From: Pseudomonadota bacterium
GTDB taxonomy: Bacteria > Pseudomonadota > Alphaproteobacteria > Paracaedibacterales > CAITNM01
Assembly: GCA_026400695.1 (NCBI GenBank)
Contig: JAPLON010000046.1
Location: forward strand, 1 to 14,176
Direction: 5' to 3'
Length of the DNA: 14,176 nt
Shown here: positions 1 to 7,561 of the stretch, one piece after another
Layout of the letters: each line of letters starts with the position of its first letter
How positions within the stretch are numbered: position 1 is the first letter of the stretch
The notes under the pieces: generated by a model
What the model saw: only the letters and a program-made list of their open reading frames with translations
The model's database searches: none
Told to the model about the DNA's origin: nothing
Translations under genes and position numbers: made by a program

Positions 1-482
1 GCATAAAGCGATCGAACTGCTTCTCGCCATTGGGGGGAATAAGACTCCCGTCGGAGCATGGCCTGAATCGGAGGTGGCACCTCAATTTCATGAACTTGCC
101 TCAATATTTTACCGAACGTAACCCATTGATCCTTCGTTAGCGCTTGGCTAAACCCGTCTTGTCCCTCAATAAAAGGAGATACAGTTAGGGTAAAGTCGTC
201 AATACGTTGAGTTGGATGGTCATGGATCGTTTTAAAAATAGGGATAATTTGTTTAATTCCAGCATCTTGTAAAAGGCCAATTATGAGGGGGGTGATATCT
301 GGGTGATGGTTGCGTTTTAGCTTGACGAAATAAGATGACTGATCATACGCGTGAGCTTTATATACAGATGCATGCATATCAGCACCCAGGGGCAGGAATG
401 TAAGCGTAGAAACTTCAATGCCATAATTAGTGATTAGGCAATCAACAATACGTTGTTCGGAAACTGGCTGCTTTTCTAACAT
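1..482 (-). CDS. aminoglycoside/spectinomycin phosphotransferase-like kinase, N-terminal part (cut by window edge)
   Basis: This minus-strand frame runs from an ATG at 480-482 off the left edge, 160 codons without a stop. An in-frame TGA lies five codons upstream, so this is the first possible ATG. The translation fits the N-lobe of the APH/choline-kinase-like fold. LPLGADMHASVYKA (31-44) resembles the nucleotide-binding loop, and YFVKLK gives a candidate ATP-contacting Lys54. VSPFIEGQDG (101-110) resembles the hinge, and LRQVHEI (128-134) matches a common helix of the family. The overall flavour is that of spectinomycin phosphotransferase (APH(9))-type proteins. The catalytic HxDxxxxN and the metal-binding Asp would lie outside the window, so activity cannot be judged. 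Many relatives phosphorylate small molecules other than antibiotics, so resistance is not implied. It lies downstream of rne on the same strand after a 186-nt gap and probably has its own promoter. Confidence 0.75.
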   Translation of the reverse strand, partial: MLEKQPVSEQRIVDCLITNYGIEVSTLTFLPLGADMHASVYKAHAYDQSSYFVKLKRNHHPDITPLIIGLLQDAGIKQIIPIFKTIHDHPTQRIDDFTLTVSPFIEGQDGFSQALTKDQWVTFGKILRQVHEIEVPPPIQAMLRRESYSPQWREAVRSLY

Positions 483-585
483 ATTGAAAGTATATCAAAG
501 GGACTAGCCATAAACCACAGCATTTACGTGTATCCTGGAGGACATGCCTCTAGAATATCGTATAAGACAGAGAAAAAATGGGTAA

Positions 586-641
586 ATAAGGAGAAGGCAG
601 CTAGTGTCGCTTACTAGCCGAATGCCATGAGTTCGCCTTAT
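586..641. repeat. nested inverted repeat between rne and the kinase gene
   Basis: Several arms nest around one loop. ATAAGG (586-591) pairs with CCTTAT (636-641), GGCA (596-599) with TGCC (623-626), and GCTAGT (600-605) with ACTAGC (613-618). It lies in the rne 3' untranslated region, so it could help end or stabilise the rne message. There is no U-run directly after the stem on the minus strand. On the plus strand the nearest T-run (about 655-662) is 13 nt away. It is therefore not a textbook intrinsic terminator. Confidence 0.4.
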
Positions 642-668
642 CCCCCGTTGAAAGTTTTTTTTAAGCAA

Positions 669-2774
669 CTAATCTAATAATCTTCTCAGCCAATTTTTTT
701 TTTTATTTTTAGGCTCTTCATTGTTTTCTTCAGATGAGTTAGTTTCAGAGCTGCTTTCCGTTATTTGGGGGTCTTTGCGTTTGCGGTTACGGTTGCGGCG
801 TCGTTTCTTTATAGGAGTTGTGGTTACCTCTTCTAATGGAGGTTCTGCATTTTCTTGGGTTTCTTTTTTGCTTTCAACAGGCTTACTTTCTAGAATAGGT
901 ATATTATTTGTAGTTTTTTTATGGTGCGCTTGATTTTTTTTCTTAGCAGGTATTTCTTGTGATAATGGTTGTTCAGTAGCTGGCAATGGTTGTTCAACAA
1001 CTTCGATATTACTTTTTTCAGCTACAGTATTTTCATTAGTAGGTTCTTTTGGTTTATTACCTTTTTTGCGGCGTCTTTTTTTGTTGCCCTTTTTAGGTTC
1101 CACAGATTCGGTGCTTACCTCTGGTTTATTTTCTGGCTCAACCGTTATAGTTTGTTCATCGCTTGTTTCAACATTTAAAGGTGTAGTTTTTTTTGCAATG
1201 CTAGCAATTTCTTTTTGTTTTAATATGTCGATTCTATAAAACGGAGCTGTAGCCAGGTTTTCTCTAACCACAGAAATTGAGACATCAAAGCGATTTTCAA
1301 TTTGAATAATTTCTCTACGTTTTTGGTTGAGTAGGTACAAGTCAGTTCCTTTGGGAACAGCAGCTTCTATTTCACTGGCTATGCCTTTAATTGCCTCTTG
1401 TTCAATCGCACGTAATACTTGTAGTGCTAAAGATTCAGAGGAGCGAACTGTTCCTGTGCCATGGCAATGTGAGCATGGGGAAGTGTGGTTTTCCATTAGG
1501 CTTGGACGTAGGCGCTGTCTAGAAAGCTCTAGTAGGCCAAATTGGCTAATTCTTCCAATTTGAATGCGGGCTCTATCCTGTTTAACGGATTCTTTTAACT
1601 TTTGTTCGACTTGTTGTATGTATTTATTGTCATCCATATCGATAAAGTCAATTACTAAAAGTCCTGCTAAGTCACGTAATCTTAGCTGTCGACCAATTTC
1701 TTGTGCGGCCTCCAAATTGGTTTTTAAAGCGGTAACATCTATATTGCGTTCTTTTGTTGATCTGCCAGAGTTTACATCAATAGCAACTAAAGCTTCTGTA
1801 TGGTTTATAACAATCGTTCCACCAGAAGGTAATTCTACTTTTGGAAACATCATTTTTTCAATGTGTTGTTCTACTTTAAATTTGTGGAACAATGGCGTTT
1901 TAGCGTCTTTGTATAGTTTTACTTTTTTTGCATGGCTTGGGACCAGAATTTTCATAAATTCTTTGGCGTCTTTATAAGCCTCTTCACCCTCAACGAGAAT
2001 TTCATCAATTTCTCTGGTGTAAATGTCTCGAATGGCGCGTTTAACTAGATCACCATCGTCGTGAATGAGACATGGTGCAATAGATTGTAAAGTTTTTTCG
2101 CGAATTTCTTCCCAAACTTTGATTAAGTAATCGTAATCACGGCGGATCTCAAGCTTTGAACGTTCTTGACCAGCTGTGCGTACAATTAAATTCATTCCTT
2201 CTGGAACATCTAAACCAGTCAATACTTCTTTTAAACGTTTACGGTCAGTGTCATCTTGAATTTTTCTTGAAATTCCACCTGTGCGATTTGTTGAATTAGG
2301 CATTAATACACAATATCGTCCAGCAATTGAAATATACGTAGTTAAAGCAGCACCTTTGTTTGCTCGTTGTTCGCGAACCACCTGCACAAGTAGAATTTGG
2401 CGTTTTTGAATCACTTCTTGAATTTTATAGCGATAATTCTTTTTTGGTGCTGCTACTGGTGTTTCTTCCTCAGTACTTTCTTCAGCCTCACTTTCAAGGT
2501 CTTTTTGAAGAGCTTTTCGATCAGACACTGGTATTCTGTAATAATCTGGGTGAATTTCTGCAAATGGCAGAAATCCATGTTTGTCGCCACCGTATTCAAC
2601 GAAGGCTGCTTGTAATGATGGTTCAATGCGTACAACTTTTGCAAGATAGATATTTGATTTGAGTTGTTTTTTACTAAAATTCTCTGAATCGAATTCTTCT
2701 AGGTTGTTACCATCAACTACAGCAACACGTGTTTCCTCGGATTGTGATGCGTCAATTAATAATTTTTTGCTCAT
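669..2774 (-). CDS. rne: ribonuclease E/G (RNase E), 701 aa
   Basis: This is the endoribonuclease that starts mRNA decay and matures rRNA and tRNA, usually at the inner membrane. I start it at the ATG at 2774 because MSKKLLIDASQSEETRVAVV is the conserved alphaproteobacterial N-terminus; the open frame continues upstream to 2912 without similarity. A GGAGAT lies about 11 nt before this ATG. Domains in order: S1 RNA-binding domain (about 37-150, interrupted by an acidic low-complexity insert near 93-110), 5'-sensor and RNase H-like part, then the DNase I-like catalytic domain. Asp333 (AIDVNSG) and Asp376 (VIDFIDM) match the E. coli metal ligands D303 and D346. The zinc link is CSHC (Cys434, Cys437). 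The C-terminal 200 or so residues are low-complexity with Arg/Lys blocks (KKRRRKK, KKRRRNRNRKRK), as in the RNA-binding degradosome scaffold, and end in WLRRLLD. It appears intact and monocistronic. Confidence 0.96.
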   Translation of the reverse strand: MSKKLLIDASQSEETRVAVVDGNNLEEFDSENFSKKQLKSNIYLAKVVRIEPSLQAAFVEYGGDKHGFLPFAEIHPDYYRIPVSDRKALQKDLESEAEESTEEETPVAAPKKNYRYKIQEVIQKRQILLVQVVREQRANKGAALTTYISIAGRYCVLMPNSTNRTGGISRKIQDDTDRKRLKEVLTGLDVPEGMNLIVRTAGQERSKLEIRRDYDYLIKVWEEIREKTLQSIAPCLIHDDGDLVKRAIRDIYTREIDEILVEGEEAYKDAKEFMKILVPSHAKKVKLYKDAKTPLFHKFKVEQHIEKMMFPKVELPSGGTIVINHTEALVAIDVNSGRSTKERNIDVTALKTNLEAAQEIGRQLRLRDLAGLLVIDFIDMDDNKYIQQVEQKLKESVKQDRARIQIGRISQFGLLELSRQRLRPSLMENHTSPCSHCHGTGTVRSSESLALQVLRAIEQEAIKGIASEIEAAVPKGTDLYLLNQKRREIIQIENRFDVSISVVRENLATAPFYRIDILKQKEIASIAKKTTPLNVETSDEQTITVEPENKPEVSTESVEPKKGNKKRRRKKGNKPKEPTNENTVAEKSNIEVVEQPLPATEQPLSQEIPAKKKNQAHHKKTTNNIPILESKPVESKKETQENAEPPLEEVTTTPIKKRRRNRNRKRKDPQITESSSETNSSEENNEEPKNKKKNWLRRLLD

Positions 2775-2950
2775 AAACTTAGTACATCTCCAATAGATAA
2801 TAGCTACCAACTTGTTAGCCTGTTTCGCTTGTTGGCATAATTTTACTTTTTCCTGATTAAACCATAAGGGGCAAAGAACAAGCAAGTTTTTTAATATTAT
2901 TTTAATGTTCAATATTTATAATAAATATATACACAAAGTTCTTAAAAGTA

Positions 2951-3283
2951 ATGCATTTTCATTTTAAATTTATTGTATGTATATTTGTTATTGCTTTTTG
3001 TATGGATGGCCATAGCTATACAAAAGAATTGTCCATTGATCAAATTTATCAGTTTCGTTCAAAAAAAGTTAAAAAAAGTAGGCAATTTTATGGCAAAAAA
3101 TTCTTAACCAATAAGTTAGGTAATAATTCAAATTTTTTGGCCAATAATGTTGCGGATATGTCTTCTCGTCTAGGTTGTGATTTAGTTTTGCAAAAAAATT
3201 CACGTAAGGCTCTTGGAAAGGGATCTGAGAAAAAAGGTGAATTAGTTTCTTTTGCTTGTAAAGTTAAGCAAAGAGAAAGATAG
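2951..3283 (+). CDS. small secreted basic protein, 110 aa, function unknown
   Basis: I do not recognise a family. The first 23 or so residues form a plausible Sec signal peptide: a short start, then the hydrophobic run FIVCIFVIAF, with a possible cleavage near GHSYT. The mature part is rich in Lys, Ser and Asn and has two cysteines (near residues 65 and 103) that could form a disulphide. Positive clusters such as KKVKKSRQFYGKK suggest binding to an acidic partner or surface, but this is inference. The Shine-Dalgarno is weak (AAAAG about 3 nt before the ATG). A TATAAT at 2917-2922 could be a -10 box, but I see no good -35. The gene is divergent from rne and converges on the substrate-binding protein gene with only 5 nt between the two stop codons. 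Confidence 0.5.
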   Translation: MHFHFKFIVCIFVIAFCMDGHSYTKELSIDQIYQFRSKKVKKSRQFYGKKFLTNKLGNNSNFLANNVADMSSRLGCDLVLQKNSRKALGKGSEKKGELVSFACKVKQRER

Positions 3284-3288
3284 AATAA

Positions 3289-4320
3289 CTAGCTTTTTTG
3301 TACAGTTCTAAATGTTCTTGAATATAAGGCGTATGCTGAGTAAGTTTTTGGTAATTTTGAAAATTGTCCTCCAGGAAGTGTTGATGCTTCATCTACTCCG
3401 ACTATAAACTGTTTTGTTTTTGTGTGAGGTGATAACACTCCGTTCTTAATAATTTGTACAGCAAAATTTCCAGCTACTTCTCCTTGTTCATAGGGAGATG
3501 TAGCAATGGCCAAATTGGCTCCGTCTTCAAATACAAATGTGTTTAATCCAATTATAGGTACTGTCGCGTTTTCCATAGACCATTTCATAATTTCTTTTGG
3601 GTTAACTTTTTCTTTACTACCTGGAGCTTTATAAATTTTTCGGTAATTGGATATAATGATGTAGTCAGCAACTTCTCCACCTTTTTTGATGGCATCTTTC
3701 CAGTTATCAAAAGTTGAAACTAGTATTGATGGTAGTATTTTGATATTTTTCCAATTTTTATATTTGTGTAAAAAAACATCGTCAAAGCCCACTGTTTTAG
3801 AAGAGTCGCCGATATGGATAATCTTAATATCTTTTTTAGAGCCAGAAAGTAATTGTAATGTGTCAACCAGACCTTCTATAGGTACTCTTTCTAAAATTCC
3901 AGTTACATTGTTTGCTTTATCAAATCCGTACTGTTCTCTGGTTCCATTGACACCTGCGAAAACTATCTTAATTTTTGGGTCATTATTATAGTATTTAGCT
4001 ACGTACTCTTGGGCATCATCGTCTACTGCAATAATGACAGTTGGTTTAAATTGGTCGACCACGTTTCTTGAAACGACAGCTATTTTCTTTTTATAATCTT
4101 CTTCTGGGTGATTTTTTGTATCCATGTAATGCCATCGAACTCCGATAGCATTTTCTTTTTTTAAAATCCTTTTGATGCCAATGTCTACATTATGCGTCCA
4201 AGAATAATCACTGCCATAACTTTGTAGTACAAGAATTCTAGGCATTGAAATATTTTCTCTGACCAAAAAATATGCGCTGCCTATAACGAATAGCCCTGCA
4301 AAAAATGACCGTAAGACCAT
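3289..4320 (-). CDS. ABC transporter substrate-binding protein-like (ABC_sub_bind family), membrane-anchored, 343 aa
   Basis: The protein resembles the periplasmic-binding fold of the ABC_sub_bind family (COG2984 type). ILVLQSYGSDYSWT follows the N-terminal anchor, then come PTVIIAVDDDAQEYVA, KIVFAGVNG, NNVTGILERVP and a C-terminal GANLAIATSPYEQGEVAG. I start at the ATG at 4320 because AGGAAGG lies 6 nt before it; an upstream TTG at 4341 adds seven residues without support. Residues 5-20 (SFFAGLFVIGSAYFLV) form one hydrophobic segment without a clear cleavage site or lipobox, so the protein is probably held in the inner membrane facing the periplasm. No permease or ATPase gene lies beside it, so the transporter partner, if any, is elsewhere. 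The related domain also occurs as a sensor module, so ligand sensing is an alternative. The ligand cannot be read from the sequence. Confidence 0.72.
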   Translation of the reverse strand: MVLRSFFAGLFVIGSAYFLVRENISMPRILVLQSYGSDYSWTHNVDIGIKRILKKENAIGVRWHYMDTKNHPEEDYKKKIAVVSRNVVDQFKPTVIIAVDDDAQEYVAKYYNNDPKIKIVFAGVNGTREQYGFDKANNVTGILERVPIEGLVDTLQLLSGSKKDIKIIHIGDSSKTVGFDDVFLHKYKNWKNIKILPSILVSTFDNWKDAIKKGGEVADYIIISNYRKIYKAPGSKEKVNPKEIMKWSMENATVPIIGLNTFVFEDGANLAIATSPYEQGEVAGNFAVQIIKNGVLSPHTKTKQFIVGVDEASTLPGGQFSKLPKTYSAYALYSRTFRTVQKS

Positions 4321-4455
4321 TAGTATCCTTCCTACATTCAACCTAACTTAGACTAATTAGAGTGATAAATAAATAGCACCAAAGCGAATGAGATTCATGC
4401 TTTTAGCAAACCAATAGATTAACTAACCTCATGTATTGGGCCGTATATAAGGTTA

Positions 4456-5151
4456 TCAAAGCTCTAACATATCCTCTAAACAATAAAGCCCAGCAGGTTT
4501 GCTAAAAAGCCACTCAGCTGCCTTGATAGCTCCACTTGCAAACACATTTCTGTTTAAGCATTCGTGACTAAGTCTAATAACCTCATCTTTGTGAAAAAAA
4601 TGCACAGTATGCTCACCAACAACATTACCACCACGCAAACTCGAATAGTTAATTTCTGCCAAATCTTGAAGTTCTTGGTTAATTGCATTTCCAAGAGATA
4701 GAGCTGTACCTGAAGGTGAATCTTTTTTTAGGTTGTGATGTGTTTCACTGATTACAATATCTGTATCATTTATAAAATTTGTTTTGTTTAATGTTTTGGC
4801 TACCAACACAATAGCTTTCTTTAAAATGGCAATGCCAATACTAGTATTAGCCGCATAGAGCACTGGTATTTTTGTGCTTGTCGTTTTTAACAGTTCAAAA
4901 TGTTGTTTTCCAAGCCCAGTGGTCCCACAAAAAAACGGGGTTTGCCCAATCAAGCAAGCTTCTATAGCCAATTCAAAATTCTCAGGATTACTAAAATCAA
5001 TAACAACATTACTCATTTTTACAGCATCGAAAAAAGTATCTTTATGGTTAGCTAATCTGTTAAAACAATAAGTTTGTACAGAGCTTGGCAAAAGAGATTG
5101 GATTGCTTTTCCCATGCGACCACTAGCACCAACTAAACAAATATTTTGCAT
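4456..5151 (-). CDS. dapB: 4-hydroxy-tetrahydrodipicolinate reductase, 231 aa
   Basis: This cytosolic enzyme reduces the product of DapA to tetrahydrodipicolinate with NAD(P)H, on the route to diaminopimelate and lysine. The N-terminal Rossmann domain has GASGRMG (8-14), VVIDFSNPE (49-57) and FCGTTGL (74-80). The catalytic stretch SETHHNLKKDSPSGTA (135-150) carries the conserved His-His pair (138-139), the proton-donor Lys142 and the PSGTA substrate loop. LRGGNVVGEHTVHF (172-185) belongs to the C-terminal domain. At 231 residues it is slightly shorter than most DapB proteins (about 240-270), with a compact first domain. The Shine-Dalgarno is weak (GGGT about 4 nt before the ATG). No other lysine-pathway gene is adjacent. 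In a host-dependent bacterium its retention suggests peptidoglycan synthesis or lysine autonomy, which is inference. Confidence 0.96.
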   Translation of the reverse strand: MQNICLVGASGRMGKAIQSLLPSSVQTYCFNRLANHKDTFFDAVKMSNVVIDFSNPENFELAIEACLIGQTPFFCGTTGLGKQHFELLKTTSTKIPVLYAANTSIGIAILKKAIVLVAKTLNKTNFINDTDIVISETHHNLKKDSPSGTALSLGNAINQELQDLAEINYSSLRGGNVVGEHTVHFFHKDEVIRLSHECLNRNVFASGAIKAAEWLFSKPAGLYCLEDMLEL

Positions 5152-5247
5152 AACGACCCAAATAGATTTTATTTTTTATGACTATACTATTTCTTATACA
5201 GAGCTACCACACATGTTTACAAATAGCTAAGAAATTAAGGAAGAACA

Positions 5248-5340
5248 ATGATTCATCCAAAAAAAATTTGCCATCAAAAATATCAATTCAGGTGTTGTGC
5301 TGGCAATAACTTGAGTCTTAAGAGGTTAATCTTAAACTAA
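5248..5340 (+). CDS. possible 30-residue small ORF
   Basis: This short frame (MIHPKKICHQ..., ending in LILN) starts 5 nt after a strong AAGGAAG and ends in TAA. It is Lys-rich and has three cysteines. It lies between dapB and the cobalamin riboswitch. No family is recognised, and a frame this short can occur by chance, so only the ribosome-binding site argues for it. Confidence 0.22.
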   Translation: MIHPKKICHQKYQFRCCAGNNLSLKRLILN

Positions 5341-5437
5341 AACAAGAAATTATTGGTATTAGCCGTTAGATCTATTATCGTTACAGTATGAATTTTTTAT
5401 GTTTACATTATTGCCGTATCTAACCTATTCTGTGGAC

Positions 5438-5620
5438 ATGTTCCAAAGTGCATTTTTAATAATGCTTAAATAGGAATTCGGTGCTGCCACTTTGTGGCAA
5501 AAGCCGAAGCTGCCCCCGCAACTGTAGGCGGTAAGTGGTTTGAATTTTAGGTCACTGGGAAACTGGGAAGACTTTCAAAACCGCTATGACCCGTGAGCCA
5601 GGAGACTTGCCTTGTAACAT
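5438..5620 (+). ncRNA. cobalamin (AdoCbl) riboswitch aptamer
   Basis: The conserved core is unmistakable: GCTGCCCCCGCAACTGTA (5509-5526), CACTGG (5553-5558), GGGAAG (5565-5570) and the B12 box AGCCAGGAGACTTGCC (5596-5611; the consensus has ACCTGCC, so one C is T here). Stems can be traced. ATGTT (5438-5442) pairs with AACAT (5616-5620) as the closing helix. TTCC (5441-5444) pairs with GGAA (5473-5476) and shares two bases with that helix, so the exact boundary is open. GCATT/AATGC (5450-5454 and 5461-5465) forms a hairpin. TTCGG (5477-5481) pairs with CCGAA (5504-5508) around the hairpin TGCCAC/GTGGCA (5485-5499). GCGGT (5528-5532) pairs with ACCGC (5580-5584). It precedes nrdAB and should lower expression of this class Ia RNR when adenosylcobalamin is plentiful. 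Confidence 0.95.
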
Positions 5621-5640
5621 TTTCTAACATCGGGCGGGGT

Positions 5641-5713
5641 GCACCGAATGGATGGTCCGGTGTTTCCTGGTAAGTCTGCATGGTTTTCCCCACTTAAAAT
5701 TTTTTAAAGGGGG
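5641..5713 (+). promoter_or_regulatory. riboswitch expression platform with hairpin that can hide the nrdA Shine-Dalgarno
   Basis: Two hairpins lie between the aptamer and nrdA. The first pairs CACCG (5642-5646) with CGGTG (5658-5662). The second pairs CCCC (5688-5691) with GGGG (5709-5712) and TTAAA (5694-5698) with TTTAA (5703-5707). This second stem buries AAAGGGGG (5706-5713), the ribosome-binding site 5 nt before the nrdA ATG at 5719. There is no U-run after it, so control is likely at translation rather than by termination. GCACCGAAT (5641-5649) is also a perfect 9-nt complement of ATTCGGTGC (5476-5484) inside the aptamer, a possible alternative pairing. Confidence 0.6.
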
Positions 5714-5718
5714 TCCTT

Positions 5719-7561
5719 ATGCGTCAATCTAGTAATGCTTATGACTTTGACCAAAATGGTCACTTGGTGGATTTTAATCCATTTTTAAAGGTAGTGCCTT
5801 TTGGATTGTTCCCGCGACGTGCTTCTAACTGATTTTGGCAAGGCAACCTTGGATGATCGCTATTTGCTAGAAGGCGAAAACTATCAACAAATGTTTGCTA
5901 GGGTTGCTTGTGCCTATGCTGATGATTTGCATCATGCCCAGCGTTTGTACGACTATATTTCTAAATTATGGTTTATGCCATCGACTCCAATTTTATCAAA
6001 TGGAGGGGCAAATCGTGGCTTACCGATTTCATGCTTTTTGAATACGGTTAGCGATAATTTAAATGGAATAGTTGATACCTGGAATGAAAATGTTTTACTT
6101 GCCTCAAATGGTGGTGGGATTGGCACCTACTGGGGGTTTGTACGCAGTATTGGGGAACCTGTAGGACGTGCGGGTAAAACTTCAGGAATTATTCCATTTA
6201 TTCGTGTGATGGATTCTCTAACTTTGGCAATTAGCCAGGGGTCTTTGCGCAGGGGAAGTGCCGCCGTTTATTTGGATATTCATCATCCAGAAATTGAAGA
6301 ATTTTTAGAAATTCGGAAAACTTCAGGGGATTTTAATCGTAAAAGTTTGAACTTGCACCATGGTATTAATATTACTGATGAATTTATGAAAGCGGTGCGT
6401 GATGGTATTGAGTTTGGTCTGCGTAGTCCTAAAACTAAAAAGGTGATTCGTAAGGTTGATGCCAGACACTTAATGCAAAAAATTTTAGAAATTCGTATGC
6501 AAACTGGCGAACCATATTTGGTGTTTATTGATACCGCTAATAAGGCTCTGCCAAAGCATCAACGTGAGCTTGGCCTTAAGATTAATATGTCAAATTTGTG
6601 TAGCGAAATTTTGTTGCCAACTGGACCTGATCATTTAGGTAATGACCGTACAGCTGTGTGTTGCTTAGCATCACTAAATGCAGAAACTTGGGATGAATGG
6701 CATAATGATCCTATGATTATTGAGGACTCATTACGGTTTTTAGATAACGTGCTTCAAGGCTTTATTGATGGTGCACCTGATGGGATGAAGCGTGCCAAAT
6801 ATGCCGCAAGTCGTGAGCGTTCGGTTGGTCTTGGTTTAATGGGTTTTCATTCATTTTTACAAATGAAGGGGCTCCCTTTTGAAAGTGCTCTGGCTAAGGG
6901 GTGGAATTTGAAAATGTTTCGCCATATTCGCCAACAGGTCGATGCTGCATCGGTACAGTTAGCAAAAGAACGCGGAGCTTGCCCAGATGCAGAAGAGCGT
7001 CATGTTTTGGCGCGATTTAGCCATAAGTTGGCTATTGCCCCAACAGCTTCAATAAGCATTATTTGTGGGGGTACAAGTGCTGGAATTGAGCCAATTCCTG
7101 CTAATATTTACAACCACAAAACTCTATCAGGAAATTTCGTGGTGAAAAATCCGCATTTGGAAAAGTTATTGGTTAGTAAGGGCTTGAATACAGATGCTAT
7201 ATGGCAATCAATTGTTGAACATGAGGGGTCGGTTATGCATTTGGATCAGCTAAGTTTGGATGAAAAAGATACCTTCAAAACCGCTTTTGAAATTGATCAA
7301 CGATGGGTGGTCGAGCTAGCTGCAGATCGCACACCGTTTGTTTGCCAAGGGCAATCTATCAACCTGTTTTTGCCAGCAGACATTGATAAATGGGATTTAT
7401 TAATGTTGCATTGGACAGCATGGGAAAAAGGAGTGAAAAGCTTGTATTACTGTCGTTCTAAGTCTATTCAACGTGCGGAGCATGCGGGTAGAAAAGTGGA
7501 TGGTTTAAAAATTGAAAAAATAGAGCCTACAAAATATGAGGAATGCTTAGCATGCCAATAG
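5719..7561 (+). CDS. nrdA: class Ia ribonucleoside-diphosphate reductase alpha subunit, frameshifted near the 5' end
   Basis: NrdA reduces ribonucleotides to deoxyribonucleotides with NrdB. The natural start is the ATG at 5719, 5 nt after AAAGGGGG. That frame reads MRQSSNAYDF... to LKVVP, then stops at 5830. The remaining 586 codons lie in another frame from 5801. Removing one T from the run 5798-5801 (CCTTTTGG) joins them as KVVP-LDCSRDVLLTDFGK, the usual family sequence, for about 613 residues. In numbering from 5801, Cys78 (ISCFLN), Asn265-Cys267-Glu269 (NLCSE) and Cys287 match the thiyl-radical active site. Tyr549-Tyr550 match the radical relay, and the end CLAC gives the shuttle cysteines (582, 585). 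No ATP-cone precedes the core, so dATP inhibition through a cone seems absent. The TTG at 5801 has AAAGG 9 nt before it, so internal initiation might rescue most of the protein. Otherwise this is an early pseudogene or an assembly error. Confidence 0.93.

Noticed and set aside
543..584. A 13-codon plus-strand frame after GGAGGA at about 536-541.
   Set aside because: It is too short, the Shine-Dalgarno is only 1 nt from the ATG, and GGAGG/CCTC there forms a simple palindrome.
721..1977. Several plus-strand open frames inside the rne gene.
   Set aside because: They are antisense shadows of the conserved RNase E coding sequence and have no family resemblance or ribosome-binding sites.
2775..2912. 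A 46-residue N-terminal extension of RNase E in the open frame.
   Set aside because: The conserved family N-terminus starts at the ATG at 2774; the extension has no similarity, and a GGAGAT lies at a workable distance from 2774.
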